Source: Nitrospinae bacterium RIFCSPLOWO2_12_FULL_45_22 (GTDB taxonomy: Bacteria; 2-12-FULL-45-22). Taken from it: 8,783 nt of DNA. The stretch spans positions 1 through 8,783 of the forward strand of contig MHDQ01000053.1 of assembly GCA_001803565.1 (NCBI GenBank), written 5' to 3'. Below the pieces are notes generated by a model. It had not been told where the DNA came from. It made no database searches and saw only the letters and a program-made list of their open reading frames with translations. The stretch's first letter is position 1, and each line of letters begins with the position of its first letter. This document shows positions 6,642-8,783 of the stretch, in pieces. Made by a program: the position numbers and the translations under genes.

Positions 6642-7889
6642 ATGGGACAAACAGGAGAAGGAATTAAAAGATTTTCCCTAAAGACCAGTAAGCAACTATG
6701 GCCATTAATTAAGGATTTTTATGCCAAGGCCAGGCAAAAGAAAAAAGAAGGAAAACCTATCTGTTGGTATATGTCAGGGGTACCTAAAGAGTTGCTTTAT
6801 GCGATGGATATCACACCGATAATGGCGGAGGGATTCTCTGGACAAATGGCCGCCAAGGGTGAGGCAGTAGCAAAATACCTGGAGCTTGCCGAAGTAGAGG
6901 GTTTTGGGAGGGACTCGTGATCCTTGCACAGGGGCTTCGTGGGAGCCCTCTTGTCCGAAGATGACCTTATTATACCCAGACCCGATTTTATGCTAGGTCT
7001 TACCTGCATGTGTGACGGACTGTCCAAATCGAGTGTGGCTATTACCGAAAAGGTTAAAATACCCCTTTTTCTTATAGATGCTCCAAGGGCCATCCAGATT
7101 ACCCCTGATGGTGAAATAGACGAAGAGAAGATTCAGGATTATGTAGAATATATGGCGCTACAGTATGGTGAACTGGTAAAATTTTTAGAAAATCAAACCG
7201 GTCACAAGCTAGATAAGGAAAAGTTAAAAGAGACCTGCCGACTTACCAATCAGGCCCTTGAATTATGGGATGAGACAAGTGAGCTGAGAAAGGCCATCCC
7301 CTCACCCATGAGTGCCTTAGATGAGGCGATCTTTCTCTTCATCCCTATGGCCTTCCTTGGCACAAGGGAAGCAGTAGCTATCCTCGAAGGGGTTAGAAAT
7401 GAAGTAGCAGCGCGGGTAAAAAATGGCCAGGGCGTCATTGATGATGAAAGACACCGTTTACTTTTGCTAAGTGGCCCTGCCTGGTGGTATGACCTGGGTA
7501 TTTTAAATTACTTTGAAGAGCTTGGTGCCGTTCTAGTTAAAATGGGGGTAGATATAGGCTGGGCAAAAGGTAGGTTAGACCCAGAAAGGCCGGCGGAAAG
7601 CTGGGCTAAGCGCTTGATCTTGAATTATGGTACCTTAGATTCCTTACCGGTTCATATAGCCTGTATCAAGGAGCTTGTTAGGGATTATAAAGCGGATGGT
7701 GCGGTTATCCTCTCGCATTGGGGATGCCGGGTACTGGGAGGGCAGCACCTGGCCATTAAAGAGGCTATATATCAAGAGTTTGGCATACCTACCCTTATCC
7801 TCGATGGCGATTTATGCGATAGCCGCCACCGTGCCAGCCGCGAACAAGACCTGAATAAGATAGAAGAGTTTATTGAAATGCTGGAATAG
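6642..7889 (+). CDS. Selenocysteine-containing HgdA/BcrB-type Fe-S subunit (in-frame TGA read as Sec)
   Basis: This is the partner of the preceding subunit. The frame from ATG 6642 (AGGAGGGG at 6629-6636) runs to TAG 7887-7889, interrupted only by TGA at 6918-6920. Codons before and after the TGA are in the same phase, giving 415 residues, close to BcrB (~430). Family features on both sides: PICWYMSGVPKELLYAMDI (39-57); then GFGRDS-TGA-SLHRGFVG, which aligns with the family's G-Y-S-R-D-x-C-S-Y-x-R; CMCDG with Cys124; WYDLGILNYFEELGAVLV; Cys362 in SHWGCRVLGGQ; and an ending LDGDLCDSRH...IEEFIEML. The TGA replaces the first cluster-ligating Cys, so the set would be Sec93/Cys124/Cys362. A hairpin of SECIS type follows. 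Alternatives are a nonsense mutation or sequencing error at this Cys codon. The next gene follows 6 bases after the stop. No activator ATPase is in view. Confidence 0.88.
6918..6949 (+). promoter_or_regulatory. Sec-encoding TGA with candidate bacterial SECIS hairpin
   Basis: After the TGA come 10 bases. GGGGCT (6931-6936) then pairs with AGCCCT (6944-6949) in a 6-bp stem with one G-U pair. The 7-base interval TCGTGGG may close further by a U-G pair, leaving the loop CGUGG with G second. The loop lies 16-23 bases after the TGA, inside the window where bacterial SECIS loops recognised by SelB are found. ACA (6928-6930) and TGT (6952-6954) could extend the base of the stem past a small bulge. 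SelB binding is inferred from form and spacing only. Confidence 0.7.
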
Positions 7890-7895
7890 TCAGGT

Positions 7896-8588
7896 ATGAC
7901 ATGGGATAAAAAACCAATTGGCATTGTTTGTGCACTGGCAAGGGAGGTCGAGGGATTCCATAATTTATGGGATAAGGGTCAATACCAGACTTTTACGATC
8001 AAAGGGAGGAATTTTTATCCAGGTTTTATGGCGGGTAGAGAGACTGTTATAGTAGAATCAGGCTGGGGTAAAGTACGGGCAGCTTCTGCTACGCAATTAT
8101 TGCTAGACCAGTTCTCCCCGGCTGCTATTATAAATGTGGGCGTAGCCGGTGCCATTAACCCTGAGAGGGAGATTGGTGATATTATATTCTCTGAGGCAAC
8201 TCTAGAATATGATTTTCATAGCAATGAAGAGGTGGGACAAAAACCCAAAAAGGCCGATAAAAACCTTCTACAACTAGCCCTAAAAGCCAGTCTATCCTCC
8301 TCTTATCAATCACAAATCTTCACTGGCTTGATAATATCTGGTGATCAGGATATTAATAGCCGAGAAAAGAAACAATTCCTATGGGAGAAGTATAAGGCCC
8401 AGTGCGGCGAGTGGGAAGGAGCCGCTATAGCTACAGTAGCCAGGATCAATAATATACCCTGGCTGATAATAAGGGCTATATCGGATTTGGCAGAGGAGAA
8501 TTTTGCCTCAGAGTTTGAGAACCATCTGGCTTTGGTAGCCCGGAACTCGGCAGATACAGCAGTAAGGCTACTCAATGAATTAGATTAG
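7896..8588 (+). CDS. MTA/SAH-nucleosidase-type (MtnN-like) purine nucleosidase
   Basis: Members cleave the glycosidic bond of methylthioadenosine, S-adenosylhomocysteine, 5'-deoxyadenosine or futalosine in the cytoplasm. The 230-residue length is normal. Visible motifs are GIVCALAREVEG (9-20) with Glu17 in the place of the E. coli catalytic-site Glu12; VESGWGKVRAASATQLLL; INVGVAGAINPE; and SGDQDI. Also present are GEWEGAAIATVA with Glu174, and RAISD with Asp197, the general acid position. The E-M-E of typical MtnN is E-W-E here, and the middle loop is diverged, so the nucleoside used may differ. The ATG is only 6 bases after the previous stop, with a weak site (GGA overlapping the end of that gene), suggesting translational coupling to the Sec-containing subunit. 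A metabolic reason for this coupling is not obvious; removal of a 5'-deoxyadenosine or SAH by-product is a guess. Confidence 0.85.
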   Translation: MTWDKKPIGIVCALAREVEGFHNLWDKGQYQTFTIKGRNFYPGFMAGRETVIVESGWGKVRAASATQLLLDQFSPAAIINVGVAGAINPEREIGDIIFSEATLEYDFHSNEEVGQKPKKADKNLLQLALKASLSSSYQSQIFTGLIISGDQDINSREKKQFLWEKYKAQCGEWEGAAIATVARINNIPWLIIRAISDLAEENFASEFENHLALVARNSADTAVRLLNELD

Positions 8589-8627
8589 GGTAGGGCTATT
8601 ATCCTGAATTATGCAAATATATGCCTA

Positions 8628-8783
8628 TCATTCCCAGGCTAATTCCTCCTCCTCAAATTCCCCTCTATCTTCATTAAATACCCAGGACTTTATCTCCCCC
8701 TTTCCCTTATTATCCAGGCTCACTATCACATAGGAATAAAAAGACCAGGAAACCTGTTCCTGGTCTGACCGGGAAGGGATAGG
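8628..8783 (-). CDS. Possible C-terminal end of a leftward gene, cut by the window edge
   Basis: Reading leftward from 8783, 51 codons are open and end at TGA (8630-8628). The translated tail looks protein-like, with a hydrophobic stretch WSFYSYVIVSL, then the charged GKGEIKSWVFNEDRGEFEEE and a final ELAWE. Its sense strand is purine-rich, like the confirmed genes. If real, it converges on the nucleosidase gene with 39 bases between stops. A stop-free run this short has close to a one-in-ten chance of arising at random, and the hairpin at 8742-8766 offers a competing reading. I do not recognise the family. Confidence 0.42.
   Translation of the reverse strand, partial: PIPSRSDQEQVSWSFYSYVIVSLDNKGKGEIKSWVFNEDRGEFEEEELAWE
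8735..8766 (-). terminator. Possible leftward intrinsic terminator
   Basis: AGACCAGGAA (8742-8751) and TTCCTGGTCT (8757-8766) form a perfect 10-bp stem around a 5-base loop. On the - strand the stem is followed at once by TTTTTATT (8742-8735). This is the classic form for ending a gene that enters from the right. On the + strand no T-run follows. It conflicts with the reading of the same bases as the end of a coding region, so only one of the two interpretations is likely fully correct. Confidence 0.42.

Noticed and set aside
6918-6920. TGA read as tryptophan by an alternative genetic code
   Set aside because: All eight + strand genes end in TAA or TAG, which at first fits recoding. But TGG is used freely for Trp, no other in-frame TGA occurs, and the position calls for Cys, not Trp. 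The possible leftward gene also ends in TGA.
6642-7889. Two separate genes, or a pseudogene, at the dehydratase alpha-type locus
   Set aside because: The two parts are in the same phase, the join falls inside a conserved motif exactly at the ligand Cys, there is no other damage, and a SECIS-like hairpin follows. A chance nonsense mutation at that codon remains possible but less likely.

Overview
The window reads as part of one rightward catabolic cluster from an anaerobic, probably uncultured bacterium. The genes are read on the + strand, have moderate GC and purine-rich sense strands, and mostly carry strong Shine-Dalgarno sites (GGAGG or AGGTGG types). Two oxygen-sensitive 2-hydroxyacyl-CoA dehydratase / benzoyl-CoA reductase-type subunits point to strict anaerobiosis. 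A Clostridia/Peptococcia-like host would fit, but nothing here fixes the phylum.

Layout, left to right. (1) The 3' part of a DASS/SLC13 anion transporter (1-1052). (2) A possible sigma70-type promoter, then a family III (CaiB/BaiF) CoA-transferase (1137-2396). (3) A nested inverted-repeat element (about 2354-2521) that supplies the last residues of that CoA-transferase. (4) A SucC-like ATP-grasp CoA-ligase beta subunit with no alpha partner in the window (2545-3717). (5) A small DsrE-like protein (3767-4195). (6) A second inverted-repeat element (about 4256-4399). (7) A crotonase of the MenB/BadI group with changed active-site residues (4432-5280). (8) A third inverted-repeat element (about 5302-5440). 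(9) Two adjacent HgdB/HgdA (BcrC/BcrB)-type subunits (5476-6621 and 6642-7889). (10) An MTA/SAH-nucleosidase-type protein (7896-8588). (11) A possible leftward gene end, or a leftward terminator, at the right edge.

The most important observation is that the second dehydratase/reductase-type subunit is split by an in-frame TGA at 6918-6920. The reading frame is the same on both sides. The TGA lies exactly where the family has its first [4Fe-4S]-ligating cysteine, and a GC-rich hairpin of bacterial SECIS type and spacing follows at 6931-6949. I read it as one 415-residue selenoprotein with Sec93, Cys124 and Cys362 as cluster ligands. Its neighbour keeps the ordinary Cys75/Cys102/Cys329 set. I do not recall a characterised selenocysteine-ligated member of this family, but I could not search.

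How the genes may work together (inference): an organic anion is imported by the DASS carrier and converted to its CoA thioester by the CoA-transferase and/or the ATP-grasp ligase. It is then reductively dehydrated or reduced by the paired Fe-S subunits, and hydrated or cleaved by the MenB/BadI-like crotonase. The ATPase activator that such Fe-S proteins need (HgdC/BcrA/BcrD type), the ligase alpha subunit and the Sec machinery are not in the window. The substrate cannot be read from the sequence.
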